From assembly GCF_020297485.1 (NCBI RefSeq), contig NZ_JAIWZC010000001.1:744001-808000 (forward strand): a DNA stretch of 64,000 bases, written 5' to 3'. The position numbers and the translations under genes were made by a program. The DNA comes from Enterocloster clostridioformis. Lineage in GTDB: Bacteria; Bacillota; Clostridia; Lachnospirales; Lachnospiraceae. Each line of letters starts with the position of its first letter. Position 1 is the first letter of the stretch. The notes beneath the pieces were generated by a model. It made no database searches and was not told where the DNA came from. It saw nothing but the letters and a program-made list of their open reading frames with translations. This document shows positions 45,470-54,360 of this stretch, piece by piece.

Positions 45470-46564
45470 ATGGCAAGATTAGGTATTTCTATTTATCCGG
45501 AGCATTCCACAGAAGAACAGGACATAGCGTATATGAGAAAGGCAGGTAAACTGGGTTATAAGAGGATTTTTACCTGTCTTTTAAGTATTGGTGAAAAGAG
45601 CAGGGAGGAAATCATCGGACAGTTTTGCCGCCTGGCTGACGAGGCTCATGCCTGCGGCATGGAAATCATTCCGGATGTCAGTCCTGCTGTATTTTCAAGG
45701 CTGGGAATCTCCTTTGAGGACCTGTCCGTGTTCCGTGAAATGCATGTGGACGGCATCCGGCTGGACGAGGGATTTGACGGCATGAAGGAAAGCCTTATGA
45801 CCTATAATCCGCAGGGGCTGAAGGTGGAGCTGAATGCCAGCACCAAGCTTGTTTATGTGGAGAACATCATGGATCACCATCCGGACCGTGAGAAACTGAT
45901 TACCTGCCATAACTTTTATCCGCAGGCATATACGGGACTGAGCCTGAAGCATTTTAACAGGTGCAATGACAAGATGAAATCACTGGGCCTAAGGGTGGCT
46001 GCGTTTGTATCCAGCAATGCGCCCGGAGCTTACGGGCCATGGCCTTTAAACGAAGGGCTCTGTACCCTGGAAATGCACCGCGGCCTTCCTCTGGATTTCC
46101 AGGTACGCCATATGTTTGCCACCGGCATGATAGATGATGTGCTGATTGCCAATGCCTATGCCACGGACGAGGAGCTCAATGCCTGCGCGGCCGTCAATCC
46201 CAGCATCCTTACCTTCGGCATTGAACTGGAAAAGGAGCTGACGGACACCGAGCGGCAGATCCTGGACTATGAGCCTAAGCATGTGGTGAGAGGGGATATA
46301 AGCGAATACATGATCCGATCCACCTGGCCCAGGGTGACATTTGCGGATCAGTCCATTCCGGCTGCCAACACCAGGGACTTAAAGCAGGGCGATGTGGTCA
46401 TTCTCAATGACGGTTACCTGAAATATAAAGGGGAGCTCCACATCGTCACAAAGGATATGCCCAATGACGGCCGCAAAAATGTGATTGGCCATCTTCCGGA
46501 ATATGAACATGTGCTGTTAGACTATATCGAGCCATGGAAGGTGTTCGCATTCCGTATTGTATAA
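45470..46564 (+). CDS. mupG: MupG-like TIM-barrel phosphoglycosidase (DUF871)
   Basis: The 364-residue protein matches DUF871: an N-terminal TIM barrel (LGISIYPEHSTEEQDIAYMR, MEIIPDVSPAVF, ELNASTK, NFYPQAYTGLS) and a C-terminal cyclophilin-like domain (about 250-364). The characterised member MupG of Staphylococcus aureus hydrolyses 6-phospho-MurNAc-GlcNAc after PTS uptake. No murQ or murP is present here, and the PTS nearby is of the lactose/cellobiose family, so the substrate may be another phosphorylated aminosugar glycoside. I use ATG 45470 with AAAGAGGGG upstream. Confidence 0.85.
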   Translation: MARLGISIYPEHSTEEQDIAYMRKAGKLGYKRIFTCLLSIGEKSREEIIGQFCRLADEAHACGMEIIPDVSPAVFSRLGISFEDLSVFREMHVDGIRLDEGFDGMKESLMTYNPQGLKVELNASTKLVYVENIMDHHPDREKLITCHNFYPQAYTGLSLKHFNRCNDKMKSLGLRVAAFVSSNAPGAYGPWPLNEGLCTLEMHRGLPLDFQVRHMFATGMIDDVLIANAYATDEELNACAAVNPSILTFGIELEKELTDTERQILDYEPKHVVRGDISEYMIRSTWPRVTFADQSIPAANTRDLKQGDVVILNDGYLKYKGELHIVTKDMPNDGRKNVIGHLPEYEHVLLDYIEPWKVFAFRIV

Positions 46565-46588
46565 GACTGTAAGAGAGGAAGTTTAACC

Positions 46589-48508
46589 ATGCAGAATAAA
46601 AGACAGGAGCAGCTGCTTGCCATATTATTAGAGCGGGGAGACTGGATGACCAGCCGGCAGCTGGCCGGCCTTCTGCAGGTGTCGGACCGGACCATCCGAT
46701 CCGATGTGGAGGCCATCAATAAGCACACGGACCCGCCGCCTATCGAGTCCAATGTGCGTCAGGGATACAGGCTGTGCGGGGACGCGCGGCCTGCCTTGGC
46801 GTCCGGGGCAAAGACAAGGGAGGCAGACATTCCCCAGACTCCCGGAGCCCGCTGTGCATACATGATACAAAAACTGCTTTTTGAGGTAAAGGAGCTGAAC
46901 CTTACCATGCTCCAGAGCCAGATCTATGTCAGCGGTTATTCTATTGACAATGATTTAAAGCGTATACGCAAGATGCTGGAGCCTTACGGCGGCCTTAAGC
47001 TGGTGCGGAATAAGGAATGCATTTCCTTAAAGGGAGACGAGGCCAGCAAGCGTCGTTTCTACCGGGATTTACTGGTGGCTGAGGTGCAGGAGAACTTCCT
47101 TAACCTGAACACCCTGGCTCATCTCTACAGAAGCTTTAACCTGATTGAGGTCAAGGATATTTTTGTGGATGTACTGGAAGAATATGACTATTCCATCCAT
47201 GAGTCCATGTTTCCCATGCTGATTCTCCACGCTGGGACCAGCATTGAACGGATGAACTGCGCCAATTACATCAATATGGAGGAGGGGATGCAGGGGCTGG
47301 AGGAAACCATCGAGTACCAGATATCCCAGACCTTCTTTGAACGCATTTCCAAGCGGCTGCACATAACGGTCCACGACGGCGAGGTGGGCATGTTTGCCCT
47401 GGTAATCATGGGCAGACGGGCTTCCAATTACACCAGCGATTTTGTCAATTACAATGGAAAGTGGATGAATACCAAGAAGCTGGTAGCGGAAGCCCTGGAA
47501 CAGGTCTATGCTCTGTTCGGCCTGGATTTCAGGCAGGACGCCGACCTGATGGCGGGGCTTAAGATGCATTTTCACGGACTCATCGAACGTGTTAAGAACC
47601 AGGTGCGGATGGAGGATGTGTTTGTGGAGGAAATCAAGCGCAAATATCCCCTTGTTTTTGAAATGGGAATCTATGTGCTGGAGTTTCTGGAACAGAGACT
47701 GGGACGGCCCATATCAGATGTGGAAAGCTGTTATATTGCCCTTCACCTGGGAGCTGCCAGTGAACGCATGAATTCCATCAGAAAATACAGGGCTGTGATG
47801 ATTCTGCCTCATAACCAGTCCTTCTCCGACATGTGTGTGAAAAAGATATCCGACATGTTTCGTGAACGGATGGAGGTGGTAAAGGTATTCGGCTGGTTTG
47901 AGGAGGACGAGGTGTCGGCCCTGGACCCGGATTTGCTTCTCAGCACCTTTCCCCTGGAGCACGGACTGGATGTGGAGACAGTCTCCATCAACCTGTTTGT
48001 GGACTCGGAAACAGAGTCAAAAATCCTCCAGGCCATCAACCGCCTGGACAAAAAGGGGTTCCGGCTGGAATTCACATCCCATATCGGAAACCTGATACGA
48101 AAGGAGCACTACCACTCCCAGGTAGACATGGACCAGCCCGGAGAAATCATCCGCATGCTGTGCGCGGGCCTGGAAAAGGAGGGCATCGTGGAGCCGGAAT
48201 TCACGAAAGTGGTCTTAAAAAGAGAGCAGATGTCGCCCACTTCCTTTGTGAACACCTTTGCCATTCCCCATGCCTTTGGCGCCTTTGCCAGAAATTCCAC
48301 CATTGCTGTGGCCCAGCTTAAGAATCCGGTGAAATGGGGCGCCTTTGAGGTACGTCTGGTCATGCTTTTTGCCATCAACGAAGGGGATGCCAGAATGATT
48401 AAAATTTTCTTTGACTGGGTATCCAACGTGGCAAACCAGCCGGAGGAGCTGGCAAAATTAGTGGCTCCATGCAGCTATGAGGAATTTATTGACAGAATAA
48501 TGGGTTGA
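46589..48508 (+). CDS. PRD-containing transcriptional activator with EIIB-like and EIIA domains
   Basis: The 639-residue protein has the MtlR/LicR layout: an N-terminal helix-turn-helix (SRQLAGLLQVSDRTIRSDVE), a second DNA-binding-related region, two PRD domains (about 185-395), an EIIB-like segment (about 405-495) and a C-terminal mannitol/fructose-type EIIA domain (about 500-639) with the phosphorylatable histidine in FAIPHAFGAFARNS. Such proteins are activated or silenced by PTS-dependent phosphorylation. It follows the MupG-like gene by 24 bp, and operator palindromes lie on both sides of this pair. Confidence 0.92.
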   Translation: MQNKRQEQLLAILLERGDWMTSRQLAGLLQVSDRTIRSDVEAINKHTDPPPIESNVRQGYRLCGDARPALASGAKTREADIPQTPGARCAYMIQKLLFEVKELNLTMLQSQIYVSGYSIDNDLKRIRKMLEPYGGLKLVRNKECISLKGDEASKRRFYRDLLVAEVQENFLNLNTLAHLYRSFNLIEVKDIFVDVLEEYDYSIHESMFPMLILHAGTSIERMNCANYINMEEGMQGLEETIEYQISQTFFERISKRLHITVHDGEVGMFALVIMGRRASNYTSDFVNYNGKWMNTKKLVAEALEQVYALFGLDFRQDADLMAGLKMHFHGLIERVKNQVRMEDVFVEEIKRKYPLVFEMGIYVLEFLEQRLGRPISDVESCYIALHLGAASERMNSIRKYRAVMILPHNQSFSDMCVKKISDMFRERMEVVKVFGWFEEDEVSALDPDLLLSTFPLEHGLDVETVSINLFVDSETESKILQAINRLDKKGFRLEFTSHIGNLIRKEHYHSQVDMDQPGEIIRMLCAGLEKEGIVEPEFTKVVLKREQMSPTSFVNTFAIPHAFGAFARNSTIAVAQLKNPVKWGAFEVRLVMLFAINEGDARMIKIFFDWVSNVANQPEELAKLVAPCSYEEFIDRIMG

Positions 48509-48565
48509 ATTTCCTAGCAGCTAGGAAATGCTTTTAAGGAAAAAAGTGAATAACTGCCTTATAAT
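48509..48565 (+). promoter_or_regulatory. Operator 2 and promoter of the PTS-glycosylasparaginase operon
   Basis: The palindrome ATTTCCTAGCAGCTAGGAAAT... has its core TTTCCTAGC-a-GCTAGGAAA at 48510-48528. A perfect TATAAT is at 48560-48565 without a proper -35 box. The operator centre lies about 43.5 bp upstream of the -10 centre, almost the same as at 45359-45417. The site begins at the stop of the regulator gene. Confidence 0.78.
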
Positions 48566-48648
48566 TAAGGCAACTTAATAAGAAATGCAGCAAACAGAAT
48601 GGTTTTGTTGCATTTTCTCGTTTCAAAGACAGTAAGGAGGCAGCAAAA

Positions 48649-48987
48649 ATGGTAGAGGGATTAGAAATGATTTGCTTCAGGATTATCTCCAATGTAGGAG
48701 GAGCGCGTTCCAGCTACATCGAAGCAATCCAGAAAGCAAAGCAGGGCGACTTTGAAGGCGCCAGGGAATGTATAAGGGCCGGCCAGGAGATGTTCCTGGC
48801 TGGACATGAGGCCCATTTTGAACTGATTCAGAAGGAAGCACAGGGAGAGCAGGTAGGCGGTTCCATGATTCTGGTTCATGCGGAAGACCAGCTCATGAGC
48901 GCGGAAGGCTTTAAAATCATCGCTGAAGAGATGCTTGCCAGCTACGAGCGAATCGCTGAACTGGAGAAAAGGCTGGAAAACCGGTAA
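48649..48987 (+). CDS. PTS lactose/cellobiose family EIIA
   Basis: The 112-residue protein is a lactose-family EIIA, an all-helical trimer that takes phosphate from HPr on H77 (MILVHAEDQLMSA). The N-terminal helices (ISNVGGARSSYIEAIQKAKQ) fit the family. It has the strong ribosome site AAGGAGG and is the first gene of the operon that runs to the terminator at 55501. Confidence 0.93.
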   Translation: MVEGLEMICFRIISNVGGARSSYIEAIQKAKQGDFEGARECIRAGQEMFLAGHEAHFELIQKEAQGEQVGGSMILVHAEDQLMSAEGFKIIAEEMLASYERIAELEKRLENR

Positions 48988-49068
48988 GGACGGACGCCGT
49001 GTTTTACCCGCCGATATAAAACAGGAGCAATAAAAGGAAACTATATAGATATCAAGGAGGATTTAATC

Positions 49069-49389
49069 ATGAAACGAGTATATTTATTTTGCAGCGCGGG
49101 AATGTCCACCAGCATGCTGGCAAGCAAGATGCAGGGCATAGCCAATTCCCATGACCTTCCCATCGAAGTGGAGGCTTTCCCGGACGGAAAGATTGGCCAG
49201 ATTATTGACGAGAAGCATCCGGATGTGATTCTCTTAGGCCCCCAGGTCAAATACCGCTACGGCGAGATCGTTGAAAAGTACGGCGACAAGGGTATCCCGA
49301 TTCAGGTCATCGATCAGACGGATTACGGTATGATGAACGGCGAGAAGGTGCTGAAATCAGCCATCAAGCTCATGAAATCAGCAAAATAA
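49069..49389 (+). CDS. PTS lactose/cellobiose family EIIB
   Basis: The 106-residue protein begins MKRVYLFCSAGMSTSMLA. C8 is the phosphorylated cysteine in the P-loop of lactose/cellobiose-type EIIB. It passes phosphate from EIIA to the sugar in EIIC. The ribosome site is AAGGAGG. The closest characterised analogues are CelA/LicB, which handle beta-linked disaccharides. Confidence 0.95.
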   Translation: MKRVYLFCSAGMSTSMLASKMQGIANSHDLPIEVEAFPDGKIGQIIDEKHPDVILLGPQVKYRYGEIVEKYGDKGIPIQVIDQTDYGMMNGEKVLKSAIKLMKSAK

Positions 49390-49457
49390 CAGTCCGGCCC
49401 GGCATCGCAGCCGGCCCGCGTTAAAACAATCATAGTTGAAATGGGGGAACATGAATC

Positions 49458-50792
49458 ATGCTAAACAAGTTAGAATCCGTACTCATGCCATTGGCAGAGA
49501 AAATCGGAAAGAATAAATATCTCATTGCCATCCGCGACGGCTTCCTGCTGTCCATGCCGCTGTTAATCGTAGGGTCCTTTTTCCTGCTGATTGCCAACTT
49601 CCCGATACCGGGATGGACGGATTTCTGGGCCCGGTTTTTCGGGGACAACTGGGCATCCTATTTTTCAAAGCCCACTGATGCCACCTTCTCCATCATGGCG
49701 GTGCTGGCCGTCATAGGCATTGGCTATTCCTTCGCGGAGCAGATGAACGTTGATAAGCTTTTCGGCGCTGCCATTGCCCTGGTGAGCTGGTTCCTCATTA
49801 TGCCCTATGAGATTCTTGTGGACGGCGGTTCCAGCGTCACCGGAATTCCGTTAAACTGGGTGGGATCCAAGGGTATCTTCGTGGGAATCATCGTGGCCTT
49901 TCTGTCAGTCCACATCTATGCGTGGGTAAATAAAAAGGGCTGGGTCATCAAAATGCCCGACGGCGTTCCTCCTACGGTAGCAAAGTCATTCTCGGCCCTG
50001 ATTCCGGCAGGTATATCCATACTGGTATTCTTTATCATGAATATCGTGTTTGCAATGACACCTTATAAAAATGCATTTAACTTTATCTTTACTATTTTGC
50101 AGACACCGCTTTTAAGGCTGGGCAATACGCTTCCGGCCATGGTAATCGCCTATATATTCCTTCACCTCTTCTGGTTCTTTGGAGTGAACGGCGGTTCCGT
50201 GGTAGGCGCTGTGTTCAATCCCATCCTACAGACTCTGTCTGCCGACAACCTGGCTGCATTCCAGGCGGGCCAGGCATTGCCCAACATCATTTCCCAGCAG
50301 TTCCAGGATTTGTTCGCAACCTTCGGCGGATGCGGTTCCACACTGTCACTGCTCATCGCAATGCTTTTGTTCTGCCATTCCAAGCGTATCAAGGAATTAG
50401 GCAAACTGGCCTTAATCCCGGGCGTGTTCGGCATCAACGAGCCCATCGTGTTCGGCCTTCCCATTGTGCTGAACCCAATGATTCTCATTCCTTTCATGCT
50501 GGTGCCGACCATAAACATCGTGATTTCATATTTCTGCATGAGCATTGGTCTGGTTCCCATCTGTACGGGCGTTGCCATTCCATGGACCATGCCTGTGGTG
50601 CTGTCCGGATTCCTGGCAACAGGATGGCAGGGAGCCGTACTGCAGCTGCTGCTGCTTATACTGGGAGTATTTATCTACATGCCGTTCATCAAGATGATGG
50701 ATAAGCAGTACCTGGAAGATGAGGCCAAGGCCTCCGAGAAATCAGATGACGATGACTTTGACTTTGATGACCTTTCCTTTGACGACCTGTAG
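49458..50792 (+). CDS. PTS lactose/cellobiose family EIIC permease
   Basis: The 444-residue permease has about ten membrane segments and the family substrate-site features HLFWFFGVNGGSVVG and FGINEPIVFGLPIVLNP, followed by a very acidic cytoplasmic tail (DDDDFDFDDLSFDD). It imports and phosphorylates its sugar with the two preceding proteins. Members of this family handle cellobiose, chitobiose, lactose or related glycosides; the sequence does not tell which. Confidence 0.95.
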   Translation: MLNKLESVLMPLAEKIGKNKYLIAIRDGFLLSMPLLIVGSFFLLIANFPIPGWTDFWARFFGDNWASYFSKPTDATFSIMAVLAVIGIGYSFAEQMNVDKLFGAAIALVSWFLIMPYEILVDGGSSVTGIPLNWVGSKGIFVGIIVAFLSVHIYAWVNKKGWVIKMPDGVPPTVAKSFSALIPAGISILVFFIMNIVFAMTPYKNAFNFIFTILQTPLLRLGNTLPAMVIAYIFLHLFWFFGVNGGSVVGAVFNPILQTLSADNLAAFQAGQALPNIISQQFQDLFATFGGCGSTLSLLIAMLLFCHSKRIKELGKLALIPGVFGINEPIVFGLPIVLNPMILIPFMLVPTINIVISYFCMSIGLVPICTGVAIPWTMPVVLSGFLATGWQGAVLQLLLLILGVFIYMPFIKMMDKQYLEDEAKASEKSDDDDFDFDDLSFDDL

Positions 50793-50864
50793 GACGGCTG
50801 CCCTTGACGGCCCGGCCTTCCTTTGACAGTCCCAATGGGGATACAATAATATGAGGTGATGATA

Positions 50865-51389
50865 ATGAAAATTATTATGATATACGACCAGATTCAGTCC
50901 GGTCTCGGAACAAAAGATGACACAATGGTTCCCCTTACAGGCAAAAGAGAGCCCATCGGTCCCGCGGTCATGATGGAGCCCTTCTTAAAGCAGGTGGACG
51001 GCCATGTGACAGCCTGCCTGTGCTGCGGCAACGGAACCTTCCTGGCTGACCCGGAGGAGGTCAGCCGCAAGCTCTGCGCCATGGTAAACAAGCTGCAGCC
51101 GGATGTGGTCATGTGCGGTCCTGCCTTTAATTTCGCTGACTATGCGGGTATGTGCGCCAAGGTGGCATGCGACATCAACGCCACCACAAAGGCAAAGGCA
51201 TTTGCAGCCATGTCCGCTGAGAACGAAGATACCATAGCTGCCTACAAGGACAAGGTGGCCATTGTGAAAACTCCGAAAAAGGGCGGCATGGGACTGAATG
51301 ACGCGCTTAAGAACATGTGCACGTTGGCAAAGGCACTGGCTGACGGCAGCGATACGGCGGAACTGGAACATAAATTCTGTTTCAAATAG
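50865..51389 (+). CDS. GrdB-like short protein (glycine/sarcosine reductase B-related)
   Basis: The 174-residue protein resembles the N-terminal half of the GrdB-type selenoprotein subunit: an initial QSGLGTKDD segment, VTACLCCGNGTFL, and the hallmark PDVVMCGPAFNFADYAGMCA, with GMGLNDALKNM near the end. Full GrdB is about 435 residues and carries a selenocysteine; this protein ends before that region and has no in-frame TGA. It cannot be a complete reductase. ATG 50865 is chosen with AGGTGAT upstream. Its steady place between the PTS and the amidase suggests a substrate-binding or cofactor role. Confidence 0.75.
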   Translation: MKIIMIYDQIQSGLGTKDDTMVPLTGKREPIGPAVMMEPFLKQVDGHVTACLCCGNGTFLADPEEVSRKLCAMVNKLQPDVVMCGPAFNFADYAGMCAKVACDINATTKAKAFAAMSAENEDTIAAYKDKVAIVKTPKKGGMGLNDALKNMCTLAKALADGSDTAELEHKFCFK

Positions 51390-51404
51390 AGGAGGATATA
51401 CAGG

Positions 51405-52385
51405 ATGTGGGGTATGATTGCAACCTGGCGCATGGCAGTGGAGGGAATCACAAAGGGCGCCCAAATGCTGAAAAACGGCGGTGACGCAGGTGATGCCATC
51501 GAGTCTGCCATCCGGGAAGTGGAGGATTTTCCTTACTATAAATCCGTTGGTTACGGCGGACTTCCCAACGAGGAGATGGAAGTGGAAATGGACGCTGCCT
51601 TTATGGACGGCAATACCCTGGACATAGGCGCTGTTGCGGCCATCAGGGACTTTGCCAATCCGGTGTCCATTGCCAGGCGCTTGAGCCATGAAAAGGTCAA
51701 CAGCCTGCTGGTGGCGGAGGGCGCTGAAAAATTCGCCCATAAGGAAGGATTTGAGCGCAAAAATATGCTGACAGACCGGGCAAAGGCCCATTACAGAAAA
51801 CGCATAAAGGAGATGTCCGCCCAGGCCGCCCTCCAGGCCGCCTCCCAGAAGCTTAAGCCTTATTCCGGCCACGATACCGTGGGCATGGCCTGCCTGGACA
51901 TGACCGGCAAAATGACAGCCGCTACCTCCACCAGCGGACTCTTTATGAAGAAGAAGGGAAGGGTAGGGGACTCGCCCATATCCGGCTCCGGGTTCTATGC
52001 TGACAGCAAAAAGGGCGCTGCCAGCGCCACCGGCCTGGGTGAGGACCTGATGAAGGGCTGCATTTCCTATGAAATCGTTCGCCTCATGGGAGAGGGTATG
52101 CATCCACAGGAAGCCTGTGAGACCGCAGTGTCCCGCCTGGACGCGGAGCTTAGGGAGCGCAGGGGCGAGGCAGGTGATTTATCCCTTATAGCCATGAACC
52201 CAAAGGGCGAGTGGGGCGTGGCCACCAACATAGAGGGATTTTCCTTTGCCGTTGTCACGGAGGCCCTGGAGCCAACCGTGTATCTGGTGACCCGCCAGGA
52301 GAACGGCCGCTGTACCTACGAAAAGGCATCGGATGAGTGGATGGAAAACTATATGAAGACGCGCATGGCGCCCATTGAGGAATAG
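51405..52385 (+). CDS. N4-(beta-N-acetylglucosaminyl)-L-asparaginase family protein
   Basis: This is an Ntn-hydrolase that matures by self-cleavage before a threonine. The motif GHDTVGMACLD places the nucleophile at T158, with cleavage after D157. TSTSGLFMKKKGRVGDSPISG, split around residues 175-195, fits the glycosylasparaginase branch. The family hydrolyses GlcNAc-Asn to aspartate and an amino sugar, or isoaspartyl peptides. The 326-residue length and lack of a signal peptide place it in the cytoplasm, downstream of PTS uptake. It starts 15 bp after the GrdB-like gene. Confidence 0.88.
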   Translation: MWGMIATWRMAVEGITKGAQMLKNGGDAGDAIESAIREVEDFPYYKSVGYGGLPNEEMEVEMDAAFMDGNTLDIGAVAAIRDFANPVSIARRLSHEKVNSLLVAEGAEKFAHKEGFERKNMLTDRAKAHYRKRIKEMSAQAALQAASQKLKPYSGHDTVGMACLDMTGKMTAATSTSGLFMKKKGRVGDSPISGSGFYADSKKGAASATGLGEDLMKGCISYEIVRLMGEGMHPQEACETAVSRLDAELRERRGEAGDLSLIAMNPKGEWGVATNIEGFSFAVVTEALEPTVYLVTRQENGRCTYEKASDEWMENYMKTRMAPIEE

Positions 52386-52389
52386 GAAT

Positions 52390-53559
52390 ATGGATGAGCA
52401 GAATCAGATAGACAGAAAGCTTCTGGACTATATCGACGAAAACCGGGACCGGCTGGTTGAACATGTCCGTCAGATGGTGCGCATTGACAGCGTGGAAAGG
52501 GAGGCCCGGGATGGGGCTCCCTTTGGCCCCGGTGTAAAGGAATCCCTGGACCTGGCCCTCTCCATCAGCAGGGAGATGGGCTTTGAAACCGTTAATCTGG
52601 ACGGATACATCGGATATGCATTCCATGGCAGGGGAGAAGACTATGTCTGCGCCATGGGGCATGTGGACGTTGTGCCGGCGGGCGAGGGCTGGAGAGAGCC
52701 GCCCTTTGGCGGCCATATGGAAGACGGCGTCATATACGGCAGGGGAGTATTGGACAATAAAGGGCCTGTCATGGCCTGCCTGTACGGACTGGCCGCCGTC
52801 AAATCGCTGGGGCTAACCCTCAGGCATCCGGTGCGCATTATCTTCGGATGTGACGAAGAAACGGGATTCGAGGACCTCAGGTACTATCTGTCAAAAGAAA
52901 ATCCTCCTGTATACGGATTTACGCCGGACTGCAAATATCCTGTGGTATACAGTGAGCGGGGAAGGGCAGTGGTGCGTATCATCGGCACAAGGGAATGCCT
53001 GGGTACATTTTTCGACTTTGTAAACAAATATTTTATCGGCGCCGGAAACACAGGCGACCGATTAGGTATTGACTACTACCATGAAGAATATGGTATGATG
53101 GAGATGCGCGGTTACAGACTGGGATTAGAGCCTGGCGGGAACACCGGCCATGGGAACTACACGGACACGGAAAACCTGGTATCCTTTGACGCCACCTTAA
53201 GCTACCCAGGCGGCATTGTCATCCAGGATATCATGAAGCCCATAACGGAAAAGGCAGAGGGCTGCGGCCTGAAGGCAAAGCTGGTGCAAAACTATGATCC
53301 GGTGGTTTTTGCCAAGGATTCGCCCATGGTAAAAGCCATGCAGGACAGCTATGAGCGGGTCACCGGCATGGACGGGACTCCCGTGACCACCACCGGCGGC
53401 ACCTATGCCAAGGCCATGCCCGGAATCGTCCCATTTGGTCCCAGTTTTCCGGGCCAAAAGGGAATCAGCCACAATCCAAATGAGTGGATGACCGTGGACG
53501 ACCTGGTAACCAACGCAAAAATATATGCACTGGCCCTGTACCGTCTCGCACAGCTTTAG
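52390..53559 (+). CDS. M20 family dipeptidase (Sapep type)
   Basis: The 389-residue metallopeptidase has the zinc ligands in MGHVDVVPAGEGW, GRGVLDNKGPVMA and GCDEETGFEDLRYYL, and the C-terminal TTGGTYAKAMPG histidine-free branch typical of Sapep, an Mn-dependent dipeptidase. It starts four bases after the amidase stop. It probably splits short peptides or aminoacyl products released from the same substrate. Cytoplasmic, no signal peptide. Confidence 0.88.
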   Translation: MDEQNQIDRKLLDYIDENRDRLVEHVRQMVRIDSVEREARDGAPFGPGVKESLDLALSISREMGFETVNLDGYIGYAFHGRGEDYVCAMGHVDVVPAGEGWREPPFGGHMEDGVIYGRGVLDNKGPVMACLYGLAAVKSLGLTLRHPVRIIFGCDEETGFEDLRYYLSKENPPVYGFTPDCKYPVVYSERGRAVVRIIGTRECLGTFFDFVNKYFIGAGNTGDRLGIDYYHEEYGMMEMRGYRLGLEPGGNTGHGNYTDTENLVSFDATLSYPGGIVIQDIMKPITEKAEGCGLKAKLVQNYDPVVFAKDSPMVKAMQDSYERVTGMDGTPVTTTGGTYAKAMPGIVPFGPSFPGQKGISHNPNEWMTVDDLVTNAKIYALALYRLAQL

Positions 53560-53609
53560 GCCCTTGAGCGGCACTGGAATGACGTACAGGAAGAAGGAGA
53601 GGTTTTTAT

Positions 53610-54356
53610 ATGTTGGAGATATGCTGCGGCAGCTATTACGATGCCCTGCAGGCCGCGTCCGGAGGAGCCGGACGGATTGAACTGAACTGTGCCCTGCACT
53701 TGGGCGGGCTTACGCCCTCCCTGGCATCCCTGGAACTTGTGAAGGAACACTGCAATGTGAAAGTGATTGCCATGGTCCGGCCCAGAGGCGGCGGATTCTG
53801 TTACAGTGAAGAGGATTTCAATGTTATGCTCAGGGAATGCGAACATCTGGTCCGCCACGGAGCGGACGGCATTGCATTCGGCTGTCTGAGGGAGGACGCC
53901 TCCATTGACAGGGAACGGAATGCCCGGATGATTTCCATTATCCACAGCCATGGAAAGGAAGCCGTATTCCACCGGGCCTTTGACTGCACCTCCAACCCCT
54001 ATGAATCCATAGAGACTCTGATTGAGCTGGGAGCTGACCGTCTTCTGACCAGCGGTCTGAAACCAAAGGCAGTGGAAGGAAAGGCTTTGTTGGGAGCCCT
54101 TCAGTCAGCTTACGGAAACAGTATTGAAATCCTTGCCGGAAGCGGCATCAATGCCTCCAATGCCAGAATGCTCATGGAAGAAACCGGAATAAGGCAGGTT
54201 CACAGCTCCTGCAAGGACTGGATGACGGACTCCACCACCACATCCAATGGAGTGACCTACGGCTTTGCAGAACCTCCTCATGCAAACTGCTATGACGTGG
54301 TGTCAGAGACACTGGTCCGCCAGCTCTTAGACAGCCTTGGGGAGTTGGGGAGATAG
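53610..54356 (+). CDS. cutC: CutC family TIM-barrel protein
   Basis: The 248-residue protein matches CutC (ELNCALHLGGLTPS, VRPRGGGFCYSEEDF, FHRAFDCTSNP, SGINASNARMLMEETG). The old copper-homeostasis role is doubtful, and its enzyme activity is not established. In this operon it sits among sugar- and peptide-handling genes and not near metal genes, which hints at a metabolic role. The ribosome site is AGAAGGAGAGG. Confidence 0.9.
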   Translation: MLEICCGSYYDALQAASGGAGRIELNCALHLGGLTPSLASLELVKEHCNVKVIAMVRPRGGGFCYSEEDFNVMLRECEHLVRHGADGIAFGCLREDASIDRERNARMISIIHSHGKEAVFHRAFDCTSNPYESIETLIELGADRLLTSGLKPKAVEGKALLGALQSAYGNSIEILAGSGINASNARMLMEETGIRQVHSSCKDWMTDSTTTSNGVTYGFAEPPHANCYDVVSETLVRQLLDSLGELGR

Positions 54357-54360
54357 GACC

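Noticed and set aside
50865..51389. Selenocysteine in the GrdB-like protein
   Set aside because: No in-frame TGA is present and the protein ends before the selenocysteine region of GrdB.
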